Origin: VRUE01 sp963708115
Lineage (GTDB): Bacteria > Actinomycetota > Thermoleophilia > Solirubrobacterales > 70-9
Direction of reading: 5' to 3'
Assembly (NCBI GenBank): GCA_963708115.1
Contig: CAVPRX010000001.1
Coordinates: 62,001-126,000, forward strand
Length of the DNA: 64,000 nucleotides
How positions within the stretch are numbered: the first letter of the stretch is position 1; each line of letters starts with the position of its first letter. Below the pieces are notes generated by a model. The model had not been told where the DNA came from and ran no database searches. It worked only from the letters and a program-made list of their open reading frames with translations. Both the position numbers and the translations under genes were made by a program. Positions 1-7,941 of the stretch are shown here, one piece after another.

Positions 1-1335
1 GGCGGCGAGGGCGACTACTGCGAAGCGGCCGGCGCCGCACGTTTCGAATGCGAGTTCAGCGGCGGCGAAGAAGAGGTCGAGCCGGGCGACGAGAGCACCG
101 TGAGCGCCGGCGCCATGGCGCCGCAGGCCGGCGAACCTGCGGCGCTCTTCCTGAACGGCAGCGGCGATGGCGAGTCGCTGGTAGCGAGCTACACCGATCC
201 GTCGGGGCCTTCGGTGCAGGTCGTGCTCTCCGCCGACGGCAATCCAGTCGAATCTTTCGAGCTCGACGAACCGCCTGATTCGGTCATCGTCGCCGGCCTG
301 GGAGGCAACGACAGCCTCTCCGCCTCCGACTTCCCGCCAACCACCTCGGTGATCCTGCTCGGCGGAGAAGGCGGAGACCAGCTGACGGGAGGAGCCACTG
401 AAGATGCCCTCGTCGATGGTCCCGGCAATGACACGGCCAGTGCCTCGGGCGGGGACGACGCGCTACCCAACAACGGGGGCGACGACGATCTCAGCGCGGG
501 AGCGGGCGAGGACCTCTTCGTCTCTGACGACGTCTGCGGGGGCGATTCGCTCAACGGGGGCAGCGAGCGCGACAACGCCAACTGGGCCAACTTCGACTTC
601 GGGATCGCGATCGACATGGGCGCCGGTAGCGCGGGCTTGATAGGTCCGAGCGGGCAACCGGAATGCCCAAACGCCTCGCTGCTCACCCATCTCGCGGAGA
701 TCGAGGACACGGAGGGGACGAACCTCGGCGACGTCATGGTCGGTGATTCCGGCCCCAACCAGCTGCTCGGCAGGCCGGGACCGGACTCCTACTTCGCCGG
801 CGCCGGAGACGACTCGATCCTCGCCAACTCCGGCAAAGACAGCGACGATCCCGACCCGACGATCGATTGCGGCGAAGGCTGGGACACTGCGCAGATCGAT
901 TTCCCCGAAAACGGCCCCGACGCCGCGCCGGTCGGCTGCGAGGAAGTCGAGGAGCGCGCCCCGAACAGCTTCCGGCCACCCGGAACGCCGCCGAACCCGA
1001 ATCCTCTGCCCACGGCGACGACCTCGACTACTGCGAACCCCCCGCCACGATCCCGACCGGACCGGGTTGCGCCCAGAACCTCTCTACTTCGCCACCCGCC
1101 CAGAGTCATCTTCACGGCGACGAAACGGCGCCGGATCGCGGTCTCCTTCGCCTCGAACGAGGCGGGATCGAGCTTCCGTTGCAAGCTCGATCAGGGGGCG
1201 TTCAAACCATGCCGCTCCCCGCGCGCCTACATGGCCGGGCCGGGCCAACACTCGATCCGCATTTACGCAATTGACGCTGCGGGCAACCGCGACCGCACCC
1301 CGGCCGTCGACAACTTCCGCGTCCGCCGTCGCTAA
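1..1335 (+). CDS. RTX-like repeat secreted protein, 5' end cut by window edge
   Basis: The frame is open from base 1 with no stop before the first ATG at 100, so the gene begins outside the window. The visible 444 codons contain glycine/aspartate repeats of the calcium-binding RTX kind (LGGNDSLSA, GGEGGDQLTGG, GPGNDTAS, GGDDDLSAGAGEDLF), several degenerate. A low-complexity Pro/Thr/Asn linker follows, then a C-terminal Ig-like module of about 85 residues with a paired-cysteine motif (FRCKLDQGAFKPCRSP) and an AIDAAGNRD motif common in extracellular actinobacterial proteins. It is probably exported and calcium-binding. The signal peptide would lie off-window. Its 3' end overlaps dut by 4 bp, tail to tail. 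Confidence 0.75.
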   Translation, partial: GGEGDYCEAAGAARFECEFSGGEEEVEPGDESTVSAGAMAPQAGEPAALFLNGSGDGESLVASYTDPSGPSVQVVLSADGNPVESFELDEPPDSVIVAGLGGNDSLSASDFPPTTSVILLGGEGGDQLTGGATEDALVDGPGNDTASASGGDDALPNNGGDDDLSAGAGEDLFVSDDVCGGDSLNGGSERDNANWANFDFGIAIDMGAGSAGLIGPSGQPECPNASLLTHLAEIEDTEGTNLGDVMVGDSGPNQLLGRPGPDSYFAGAGDDSILANSGKDSDDPDPTIDCGEGWDTAQIDFPENGPDAAPVGCEEVEERAPNSFRPPGTPPNPNPLPTATTSTTANPPPRSRPDRVAPRTSLLRHPPRVIFTATKRRRIAVSFASNEAGSSFRCKLDQGAFKPCRSPRAYMAGPGQHSIRIYAIDAAGNRDRTPAVDNFRVRRR

Positions 1336-1763
1336 CGACCGCTGGAACCGAAGCCGCCGTCGCCGCGAGCGGTCTCGCCCAGCGACTCCACCTCGACCGG
1401 GTCGGCAAGGGCGATCGGCGCGATCACCAGCTGCGCAATCCGGTCACCGGGCTCAACCCGAAAGGTCTCGGCGGGATCCGTGTTCAACAGCAGCACCCGC
1501 ACTTCACCGCGATAGCCGGCATCGATCAGCCCGGGGCTATTGACCAGAGCAATCCCATGATCCCGCGCCAGCCCCGACCGCGGCAGCACAAGCCCCCCGT
1601 GTCCCTCCGGAATCTCCACAGCCACCCCGGTCCCAACACTCCACCGCTCCCCGGGCCCGAGATGAGCAGCCTCACACGCATAAAGATCAACACCAGCATC
1701 CCCATCATGCGCGCGCGAGGGGACCACAGCCTCATCTTTCAGCTTTGCGACACGGAGTTCCAC
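1332..1763 (-). CDS. dut: dUTP diphosphatase
   Basis: Trimeric dUTPase that hydrolyses dUTP to dUMP and pyrophosphate, keeping uracil out of DNA. All five family motifs are in order: HDGDAGVDLYA, PRSGLARDHGI, GLIDAGYRGEVRVLL (uracil-binding hairpin with Asp and Tyr), RIAQLVI, and the C-terminal P-loop-like RGDGGFGSSG. I prefer the GTG at 1763, preceded by AGGGTG, giving 143 residues, the usual length. A TTG at 1790 would add nine residues and would abut the inverted repeat at 1791. It lies downstream of hflX on the same strand. Confidence 0.93.
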   Translation of the reverse strand: MELRVAKLKDEAVVPSRAHDGDAGVDLYACEAAHLGPGERWSVGTGVAVEIPEGHGGLVLPRSGLARDHGIALVNSPGLIDAGYRGEVRVLLLNTDPAETFRVEPGDRIAQLVIAPIALADPVEVESLGETARGDGGFGSSGR

Positions 1764-1790
1764 CGCGCGCACCCTACAGGCGCCGCGCAA

Positions 1791-1911
1791 GACCGGAGTC
1801 GGGGGTGTCCGGGCGGCCAGCGGCGTCCTCTTTTTCGCCCACAGCTAAGCGAGGGAGACAAGCGCGGCACGCGAAAAACCCAGCGCCGCCCGGACACCCC
1901 CGACTCCGGTC
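1791..1911. repeat. perfect 27-bp inverted repeat between hflX and dut
   Basis: Bases 1791-1817 and 1885-1911 are exact reverse complements over 27 bp (core GTCGGGGGTGTCCGGGCGG), separated by 67 bp. The inner flanks keep partial complementarity around CTTTTTCGC/GCGAAAAAC. The right arm ends 2 bp before the hflX stop and the left arm touches the dut 5' region, so the whole hflX-dut gap is this structure. It could be a transcription attenuator, an mRNA-processing hairpin or a small REP/MITE-like insertion. There is no T-run typical of an intrinsic terminator. Confidence 0.85.
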
Positions 1912-1912
1912 C

Positions 1913-3235
1913 CTACGCCGCGTCAGCAGTACGCAAGTCGTCGAACCGATGCATCTCGGCAACCGGCACCCGCGCCCGCACAAGCACGCCGTCCTCCCGC
2001 TCGGTCCTGATCAGATCCCCAGCCACCTCGTGCAGCTCGTGCAACCGCGCGCCCTCGCTGTAGGGGATCAGCAGCTCGACCTCGGCCAGGGTGTCTTCGA
2101 AGGCCCCCTCGACCCGCTCCCGCAGTGTCTCGATGCCCTCGCCGGTGAGAGCGGAGACCAGGACCGCTCCCGGATGGCGCAGCAGCGCATCGCCGCGTTC
2201 GTCCTCATCGAGCAGGTCTGCCTTGTTGAGCACGAGCAGGCGTGGCTTGTCGCCCGCACCGATCTCCCTCAGCACCGCATCGACGGCCTCCAGATCGGCC
2301 ACGCGCCGCTCCTCGGGCGCCGCCGCGTCGACCACCTGCAGGATCAGGTCGGCGAGGACGGTCTCCTCCAGGGTCGCCTTGAAGGCCTCGACCAGCTGGT
2401 GGGGAAGCTTCTCGATGAAGCCGACCGTGTCGGTGAAGAGGAAATCCCGGCCGGAGAGAGCGACGCTGCGCGTGGTCGGGTCGAGCGTGTGGAAGAGCCT
2501 GTCCCCCACGCCGACCTCCTCGCTGCCGGTGAGCCCGTTGAGCAGGGTCGACTTGCCGGCGTTGGTGTAGCCGGCGAGGGCGACCCGGGGCAGCGAGGAC
2601 TGCTCACGCCGCGCCCGCATCACGCCGCGGTTGCGCTCCAGGCGACCCAGCCGGCGACGCAGCGCCGCGATCCGGTCGCGGGCGAGCCGTCGATCGGTCT
2701 CGATCTGACTCTCCCCCGGTCCCCTGGTGCCGATGCCGCCGCCGAGGCGCTCGAGGTGGGTCCAGAGGCCCCGCATCCGTGCCAGGTTGTATTCGAGCTG
2801 GGCCAGCTCGACCTGGAGCTTGCCCTCGGCGGAGTGGGCGTGGTCGGCAAAGATGTCGAGGATCACGGCGGTGCGGTCGATCACCGGCACACCCAGAGCG
2901 GCCTCGAGGTTGCGCTCCTGACGGGGAGCGAGCTCGTCGTCGCAGGCGGCCAGGTTCGCGTCGCAGGCGACGATCTGCTCCTTTACCTCGGCCAGCTTGC
3001 CGCGCCCCAGGTAGCGGTCGGGATCGGGTTTGTCGCGCTGCTGGACCGCCTCGCCGGCGGTCGCGACCCCGGCGGTGCGGAGCAATTCCTTCAGCTCGAC
3101 AAGCGGGTCGCCGTCCTCGCTGCCATCGGCGATGCCGATCGCCAGGGCTCGCTGGCGGGCGCGCGGATTGGAGACGCCGGCGCCGTTGGCGGCGTAGTGC
3201 GTCTGCGTGTTGCGCCCGTTCCTGGATCGATCCAC
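1913..3235 (-). CDS. hflX: GTPase HflX, ribosome-associated
   Basis: HflX is a GTPase that binds and splits stalled or stressed 70S ribosomes. The 440-residue product has the HflX N-terminal domain with PDRYLGRGK and GGGIGTRGPGESQIE, then a coiled coil. The G domain follows, with Walker A GYTNAGKS near residue 220, switch region DPTTR, G3 DTVGF and G4 NKAD. The start is GTG with no Shine-Dalgarno. A TACAAT element lies 8 nt upstream (3244-3249), which would fit leaderless initiation. It is divergent from the epimerase gene at 3283. Confidence 0.93.
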   Translation of the reverse strand: MDRSRNGRNTQTHYAANGAGVSNPRARQRALAIGIADGSEDGDPLVELKELLRTAGVATAGEAVQQRDKPDPDRYLGRGKLAEVKEQIVACDANLAACDDELAPRQERNLEAALGVPVIDRTAVILDIFADHAHSAEGKLQVELAQLEYNLARMRGLWTHLERLGGGIGTRGPGESQIETDRRLARDRIAALRRRLGRLERNRGVMRARREQSSLPRVALAGYTNAGKSTLLNGLTGSEEVGVGDRLFHTLDPTTRSVALSGRDFLFTDTVGFIEKLPHQLVEAFKATLEETVLADLILQVVDAAAPEERRVADLEAVDAVLREIGAGDKPRLLVLNKADLLDEDERGDALLRHPGAVLVSALTGEGIETLRERVEGAFEDTLAEVELLIPYSEGARLHELHEVAGDLIRTEREDGVLVRARVPVAEMHRFDDLRTADAA

Positions 3236-3240
3236 TCGGC

Positions 3241-3283
3241 TTGATTGTAGGCGTCGGGGTAGTCCGGATAGGCTTAGCGGCTG
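3241..3283. promoter_or_regulatory. candidate divergent promoters for hflX and epimerase gene
   Basis: The 47-bp gap holds opposing -10-like elements. TACAAT on the minus strand (3244-3249) lies 8 nt before the hflX GTG. TAGGCT on the plus strand (3269-3274) lies 8 nt before the epimerase GTG, with TTGTAG at 3245-3250 as a possible -35 (18-bp spacer). Neither start has a Shine-Dalgarno, which fits the leaderless transcripts common in actinobacteria. The call rests on hexamer matches only. Confidence 0.4.
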
Positions 3284-4278
3284 TGAAGGTCTTCGTCACG
3301 GGAGGAACCGGCTTCATCGGCGGCACCGTCGTCCGCCAGCTGCGCGAGCGCGGCGACGACGTCGTCTGCCTCGTTCGCACTCCGGAGAAGGCGGCGAAAG
3401 TGACTGCCCTGGGCGCCACGCTGGCGAGCGGCGACCTCGGCGACGCCGACGCGATCCGCAACGGCATGGAGGGCTGCGACGCAGTCGTCCACGCCGCCGC
3501 CATGTACGAGGTCGGGATCCCCGCAAAGCAGCACCCGGCGATGTGGGAGGCGAATGTCGCCGGCACCGAGCGGGTGATGAAAGCTGCGCTGGAGGCAAGG
3601 ATCCCGAAGGTCGTCTACGTCTCGACCTGCGGAGTCTTCGGCAACACCCACCAGAAGGTCGTCGACGAGACCTACGAGCACCCCGGCAAGGAGTTCACCT
3701 CCTACTACGAGGAGACCAAGCTGGAGGCGCACCGGATCGTCAAGCGGATGATGGAGGACGGACTACCAGGGGTGATCGTGCAGCCCGGCGGGGTCTACGG
3801 CCCCGACGACACCTCCCAGGTAGCCGACCTGCTGCAGGAATTCTTTGCGGGAAAACTGCCGCTCCTGCCCTTTCCCGAGTTCGGCATCTGCATGACTCAC
3901 GTCGAGGACATCGCCGGCGGCATCCTGCTCGCCCTCGACAAGGGCCGGGTCGGCGAGACCTACGTGCTGAGCGGCCCGGTGACGACGATGCGCGAGGCGG
4001 TCGAGACCGTAGCCGCGGTCAGCGGTCGCAAGGCGCCCAAGCGGGCGATGCCGACGGCGCTGATGAAGGCGCTGACGCCGATCGGTCCCCTGGTCGGCAA
4101 GCTGATGGGACAGCCCCCCAACCTGCGCGAGCTGATCTCCTCGGCCGACGGCGTGACCTTCTGGGCCAGCCACGAGAAGGCCAGCCAGGAGCTCGGCTAC
4201 GCACCGCGCGGCATGGAGGAGGGCTGGCGGCAGACGCTCGAAGCAGACGACCGCTTCCCCGATCCAGTCGCCGCCTGA
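3283..4278 (+). CDS. NAD(P)-dependent epimerase/dehydratase family protein
   Basis: An extended short-chain dehydrogenase/reductase of 331 residues. It begins with the Rossmann motif GGTGFIGG, has an acidic NAD(P)-site region (SGDLGDAD), and carries the catalytic YxxxK as YYEETK around residue 145 with an upstream STCGVFG serine. The start is the GTG at 3283; the open frame extends further upstream but only as antisense of hflX. It resembles dihydroflavonol-4-reductase-like or hopanoid-associated sugar epimerases. The substrate cannot be read from sequence. The MBL hydrolase follows 14 bp downstream and may be co-transcribed. Confidence 0.85.
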   Translation: MKVFVTGGTGFIGGTVVRQLRERGDDVVCLVRTPEKAAKVTALGATLASGDLGDADAIRNGMEGCDAVVHAAAMYEVGIPAKQHPAMWEANVAGTERVMKAALEARIPKVVYVSTCGVFGNTHQKVVDETYEHPGKEFTSYYEETKLEAHRIVKRMMEDGLPGVIVQPGGVYGPDDTSQVADLLQEFFAGKLPLLPFPEFGICMTHVEDIAGGILLALDKGRVGETYVLSGPVTTMREAVETVAAVSGRKAPKRAMPTALMKALTPIGPLVGKLMGQPPNLRELISSADGVTFWASHEKASQELGYAPRGMEEGWRQTLEADDRFPDPVAA

Positions 4279-4292
4279 AGCTGCCCCTGCCG

Positions 4293-5135
4293 ATGCGCGT
4301 CATCGACACGATGCACCTCGGCCGTCCCCACGTGATCGGGTGCTGGGAAGTTGACGGGGCGCTGGTCGATCCCGGGCCGGAGTCATCGCTGCCGACCCTG
4401 TTGAGGGCGCTTGGTGAGGAGCGGCCGCGGGCGCTGCTGCTCACCCACATCCACCTCGACCACGCTGCTGCGACGGGAGCGCTCGTGCGCCGCTGGCCGG
4501 ACCTCGAGGTCTACGTCCACGAGCGGGGGGCGCCGCACCTGATCGACCCCTCAAAGCTGCTGGCAAGCGCCGAGCGCCTCTACGGCGATCAGATGCAGCG
4601 GCTCTGGGGGGAGATCGTGCCCGTCCCGGAGGCGAACGTGAAGCCTCTGTCGGGGGGCGAGCAGGTCCTCGGCATGCGCGTCGCCTACACCCCGGGCCAC
4701 GCCTCGCACCATGTCTGTTACCTGCACGAGGAGAGCGGCACCGCCTTCGTCGGCGACGTCGCGGCGGTTTCGATCCCAGGGACCGACCTGATCGTCCCCC
4801 CCACCCCACCACCTGACATCGACATCGAGCGCTGGGAGGACTCGATCGGGATCGTCGAAAGCTGGCAGCCCGAGCGCCTTGCCCTGACCCACTTCGCCGC
4901 GATCGAGGACCCCACTCCGCATCTGGCCAAGGTCCGCGAGCGCCTGCGCGAGGAGGCCCAGCTCGCGCGCGAGCTATCCGAGGACGAGTACGAGCAGCGC
5001 CACCGAGATCGCGTTGCCGAGCATGCGGAGAGCCCTGAGACCGCAGCAGAGCTGATCCAGTGCGTCCCACCCGAGTACCAGTGGCGCGGTCTTGATCGGT
5101 ACTGGCGCAAGCGCGAGGAGCGCGAAGCGACCTGA
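4293..5135 (+). CDS. MBL-fold metallo-hydrolase
   Basis: A 280-residue metallo-beta-lactamase-fold hydrolase. Metal-binding residues are visible in order: THIHLDHA (HxHxDH) near residue 50, the distal histidine in TPGHASHH, the bridging aspartate in FVGDVA, and a later histidine in LTHFAA. This points to a two-metal site and a glyoxalase-II-like or general thioester/phosphodiester hydrolase. The substrate is unknown. The C-terminal 80 residues are helical and acidic, ending in Arg/Glu-rich sequence. Its start lies 14 bp after the epimerase gene on the same strand. It converges on hipA with a 1-bp gap. Confidence 0.85.
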   Translation: MRVIDTMHLGRPHVIGCWEVDGALVDPGPESSLPTLLRALGEERPRALLLTHIHLDHAAATGALVRRWPDLEVYVHERGAPHLIDPSKLLASAERLYGDQMQRLWGEIVPVPEANVKPLSGGEQVLGMRVAYTPGHASHHVCYLHEESGTAFVGDVAAVSIPGTDLIVPPTPPPDIDIERWEDSIGIVESWQPERLALTHFAAIEDPTPHLAKVRERLREEAQLARELSEDEYEQRHRDRVAEHAESPETAAELIQCVPPEYQWRGLDRYWRKREEREAT

Positions 5136-5136
5136 G

Positions 5137-6414
5137 TCACGCCGGTTCGACCGCCGCCCGACGGAGCGCCTCGGCCATGTCATTCACGATCTCGACGATG
5201 CCGTCGATCACCGGGCTGCCCTGCCGCTCAATTGGAAGGCGCCGACGAGCGCCTTCGGTAGACGCGATCACCAGCTCAGTCAGGTTGTCGACACGGACCC
5301 GAACGCGCCTGGCCGCCACACCCAGATCCAGTGACATTCGATCCAAATGGCGTCCTCGAATTCGCTCTGGCCTGTACTCCCCTCCGTATTTCATTGCCAT
5401 CTTGCGCCCGAAACGGCGGCCATAGACTCGGGTCGAGAGAAGATCGTAGAGGGGTGCAAGTCGCGGCGAGCCCGGCGCATCCAGCAGTAGCGAGTAATTC
5501 TTGGCGTGTGCATCCGCGTTGCCGATCATCAGGTTGAAAAACAGCGCGTCGAGAAACGCGAGTTGATCTGCCGCGGGGGCGGCGGATCGCCGGCGAAGGA
5601 GCTCGGCGCACGTGGCGACGCCCGGTCCCCCTTCGGCCTCGTACTTCTGAGCAGGCAGAAATCCCAGCGCTTGACAGAAGTCCTCCTGGTGAATCCGGTG
5701 AACCTCATTTCCAGGGTCGTGGCGGATGCGGTCGTAGCGTTTGACGAGGAGACCAGCCTGATCCCCTGCGCTGATCGGAATCGCCTCGGCGGTGTTGAGG
5801 CCAATCTCGATCGCCAGCGACATGCAGTAGGCCTCGTTCACCACCATTTCCGCGACATTGGCAATCGGCTTCTTGATGATGTGGGTGCTGGGCGGGCTGC
5901 CCCAGGTGATCCCCAACTGCTCATCCCGAGCGAGCACAGGCAGCTTGTCCTGCGTCCCGGCGAGGGACAACCGGACGCCTTCGTCATCGTCGTTGGGACC
6001 GGTGAGCAATGGGCGGTTCGGGAGTTCCACCAGCAGATCCGCGAGTTGTTTTCCGTTCAGCCATCTTGGCGGGTGGTGAGCCTCGAAAGGCGGCCTACAC
6101 CCGGGCGCGACGAGCGATACGGCCCCGGCACACTCACCTCCTATCTCCGCCAGTACGGAGAATGAGTTTTCGGCGGAGACCTGAAAGGCCCTTGCGACAG
6201 CTTTGAGGAAGTCCCCCTCGGGCAGCAGGCCGGTGAAGAAGGGGCGACACTCCCGATCCTCGTAGGGCTCCGCGCGAAGCGGCAAGGAGAGCGACAAGGG
6301 CACACCGCCCTGGGCAACCCAGGTGGGCTCATAGGTGAAGCGCAATTCGGCCCCCGGCAGGCGCTCGAGAAACCCGACGCGATCCGCGTGCAAGAACACC
6401 TCGAGCAGGTTCAT
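5137..6414 (-). CDS. hipA: HipA-family toxin kinase
   Basis: Type II toxin of the HipA Ser/Thr kinase family; characterised HipA phosphorylates glutamyl-tRNA synthetase and causes growth arrest. The 425-residue protein has the N-terminal couple_hipA domain (VGFLERLPGAELRFTYE, GLLPEGDFLKAVAR). It then has the regulatory serine loop LSLAGTQDKLPV around residue 150 and the ATP-binding lysine in HIIKKP. The catalytic loop is NLMIGNADAHAKNYSL and the metal site LAPLYDLLST. All key kinase residues look intact. It overlaps hipB by 4 bp, antitoxin first. Confidence 0.93.
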   Translation of the reverse strand: MNLLEVFLHADRVGFLERLPGAELRFTYEPTWVAQGGVPLSLSLPLRAEPYEDRECRPFFTGLLPEGDFLKAVARAFQVSAENSFSVLAEIGGECAGAVSLVAPGCRPPFEAHHPPRWLNGKQLADLLVELPNRPLLTGPNDDDEGVRLSLAGTQDKLPVLARDEQLGITWGSPPSTHIIKKPIANVAEMVVNEAYCMSLAIEIGLNTAEAIPISAGDQAGLLVKRYDRIRHDPGNEVHRIHQEDFCQALGFLPAQKYEAEGGPGVATCAELLRRRSAAPAADQLAFLDALFFNLMIGNADAHAKNYSLLLDAPGSPRLAPLYDLLSTRVYGRRFGRKMAMKYGGEYRPERIRGRHLDRMSLDLGVAARRVRVRVDNLTELVIASTEGARRRLPIERQGSPVIDGIVEIVNDMAEALRRAAVEPA

Positions 6415-6629
6415 CTGATGTCCAGATAGAGATCGAGGCCCAAGGCGGCCAAGACTCGCTGTATGCCGGCAAGCTGCGCGGTTTGCTTTCCGTTCTCCAA
6501 TTCACTGAGAAAGCGAGGGCTTACGCCCGCGACATCCGCAAGCTCGCCCTGGGTCAGGCCAAGCTCCGCTCGGCGCTCACGCACTCGCGCGCCCAGCTCC
6601 TCTGGAGTATTGATCCGATGGTCGCTCAT
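6411..6629 (-). CDS. hipB: HipB-like antitoxin, XRE-type HTH regulator
   Basis: A 72-residue protein dominated by an XRE/Cro helix-turn-helix (GLTQGELADVAGVSPRFLSELENGKQTAQ). Such proteins neutralise HipA and repress their own operon. The ATG at 6629 sits at the edge of the first of three palindromic operators, so a bound dimer would block initiation directly. A possible -10, TACATT, lies at 6646-6651 on the minus strand. Confidence 0.92.
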   Translation of the reverse strand: MSDHRINTPEELGARVRERRAELGLTQGELADVAGVSPRFLSELENGKQTAQLAGIQRVLAALGLDLYLDIR

Positions 6630-6646
6630 TTTCCCGTTCGGGAAAA
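6629..6646. promoter_or_regulatory. hipBA operator 1
   Basis: Perfect 18-bp palindrome TTTTCCCGTTCGGGAAAA (8-bp arms, TT spacer). It overlaps the hipB start codon and lies just downstream of the candidate -10 on the minus strand. It is identical in its 14-bp core to operators 2 and 3. Confidence 0.85.
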
Positions 6647-6678
6647 ATGTACGCCATAAGTCTCGAAAAACATGCTCA

Positions 6679-6696
6679 TTTTCCCGTTCGGGAAGA
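6679..6696. promoter_or_regulatory. hipBA operator 2
   Basis: Second copy of the TTCCCGTTCGGGAA core (6681-6694). It shares more than 20 bp with operator 1, including the 5' flank GCTCATTT, and lies exactly 50 bp from it. It is positioned where a -35 or upstream element of hipB would be. Confidence 0.8.
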
Positions 6697-6728
6697 TCGA
6701 CCCACTAAAGAGGCGAAATTGGCCTTGA

Positions 6729-6746
6729 TTTTCCCGTTCGGGAAGA
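6729..6746. promoter_or_regulatory. hipBA operator 3
   Basis: Third copy of the same core (6731-6744), again exactly 50 bp further from hipB and 14 bp from the end of the aminotransferase gene. It shares its right flank GAAGATC with operator 2. The constant spacing suggests cooperative binding of HipB or HipBA on one DNA face or around a loop. Confidence 0.8.
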
Positions 6747-6759
6747 TCACAGGCACAAG

Positions 6760-7929
6760 TTACGCCAAATGCTCGCGCATCCGCTCGACCGCCTCGGTGA
6801 TGCGGTCGTCGGGCGTGGTGAGCGAAATGCGGAAGAAACCCTCGCCGCTCGGCCCGTACATCGAACCTGGCGAGACGACGACCGCCGCCTCTTCGAGCAC
6901 GAGCTCGGCGAAAGAGGTCGAGGTGTGACCGTCTGGCACGGGAGCCCAGACGTAGATCGTCCCCTTCGGCGCGGTGACTTCGACGCCGATCTCGCCCAGC
7001 GCCGAGACGACCAGGTCGCGGCGGCGGGCGTAGGTCTCGTTCATCCGCTCGAGCGGACCGGCAGGGCCCTCCAGCGCGGCTACACCCGCCTTCTGGACGG
7101 CCTCGAACAGACCCGAGTCGACGTTCGTCTTCAGCCGCCAGTAAGTCTGCACAGCCTCGGCGTTGCCGAGGATCGCGGCGCAGCGCCAGCCGGTCATGTT
7201 GAAGCCCTTGGAGAGCGAGAAGACCTCGACTCCGACCTCCTTGGCGCCGGGCGTGGCGAGGAAGCTGGGCGCGACGTAACCGTCGTAGGTCGTCTCCGAG
7301 TAGGCGTTGTCGTGGACGACGAGGATCTCGTGCTCGCGCGCGAAGGAGACGACAAGCTCGAAGAAGCCCTCGGGAACAACGGCCCCGGTCGGGTTGTTGG
7401 GGTAGTTGATGAACATCAGTCGTGCCTTGGCGGCAACGTCGGCCGGCACCGCGCCGAGGTCGGGGGCGAAGCCGAGCTCGGGCACCAGGGGCAGCAGCTC
7501 CGGCGTCGCGCCGGCGAGAATCGGGCCTCCCGTGTAGACCGGGTAGCCGGGATCCGAGGCGAGAGCGACGCCGCCCGGGTCGAGGAAGGCGAAGCAGAGG
7601 TTGTAGATGCACTCCTTGGCGCCGATCGCCGGGATCACCTCACTGCCGGGGTCGATCTCGACTCCGAAGCGCTGGTCGTAGAAGCGGGCGAAGGCCTCAC
7701 GGAAGTCGTCGCGACCGCGGTTGCTCGGGTACTGGTGGGTGGCCGGGTCAGCGACCGCCTCCTGCATCGCCGAGACGATGTGAGGGTAGGTCGGTTCGTC
7801 GGGATCGCCGATGCCGAGGCTGATCACGTCGATACCGGCGGCGCGCTTCTCGGCGATCCGCCGCTCCAGTTCCTGGAACATGTAGGGAGGCATCGCCTCC
7901 AGGCGCTTGGATGGATTTGAGATCGCCAC
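6760..7929 (-). CDS. dapL: class I/II aminotransferase, probable LL-diaminopimelate aminotransferase
   Basis: Fold-type I PLP aminotransferase of 389 residues. The PLP lysine is in SLSKGFNMTGWR near residue 235. Other family marks are GIGDPDEPTY at the N-terminus, NYPNNPTGAV, VVHDNAYSETTYDG, and the substrate-carboxylate arginine in FFRISLTTP. The sequence is close to the DapL/alanine-aspartate aminotransferase group. The neighbouring dapF 12 bp upstream on the same strand supports a role in making LL-diaminopimelate from tetrahydrodipicolinate. An aspartate or other amino-acid transaminase remains possible, so the symbol is tentative. Confidence 0.8.
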   Translation of the reverse strand: MAISNPSKRLEAMPPYMFQELERRIAEKRAAGIDVISLGIGDPDEPTYPHIVSAMQEAVADPATHQYPSNRGRDDFREAFARFYDQRFGVEIDPGSEVIPAIGAKECIYNLCFAFLDPGGVALASDPGYPVYTGGPILAGATPELLPLVPELGFAPDLGAVPADVAAKARLMFINYPNNPTGAVVPEGFFELVVSFAREHEILVVHDNAYSETTYDGYVAPSFLATPGAKEVGVEVFSLSKGFNMTGWRCAAILGNAEAVQTYWRLKTNVDSGLFEAVQKAGVAALEGPAGPLERMNETYARRRDLVVSALGEIGVEVTAPKGTIYVWAPVPDGHTSTSFAELVLEEAAVVVSPGSMYGPSGEGFFRISLTTPDDRITEAVERMREHLA

Positions 7930-7941
7930 GGGCGCGGAAAT

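Noticed and set aside
1745..3244. Long plus-strand open frame of 499 codons
   Set aside because: It is the antisense of hflX; high GC creates long shadow frames, and the hflX protein has all family motifs.
4280..4297. 18-bp sequence GCTGCCCCTGCCGATGCG repeated at 32016-32033, both near gene starts
   Set aside because: Short, GC-rich and only two copies seen; no symmetry or consistent spacing, so probably chance.
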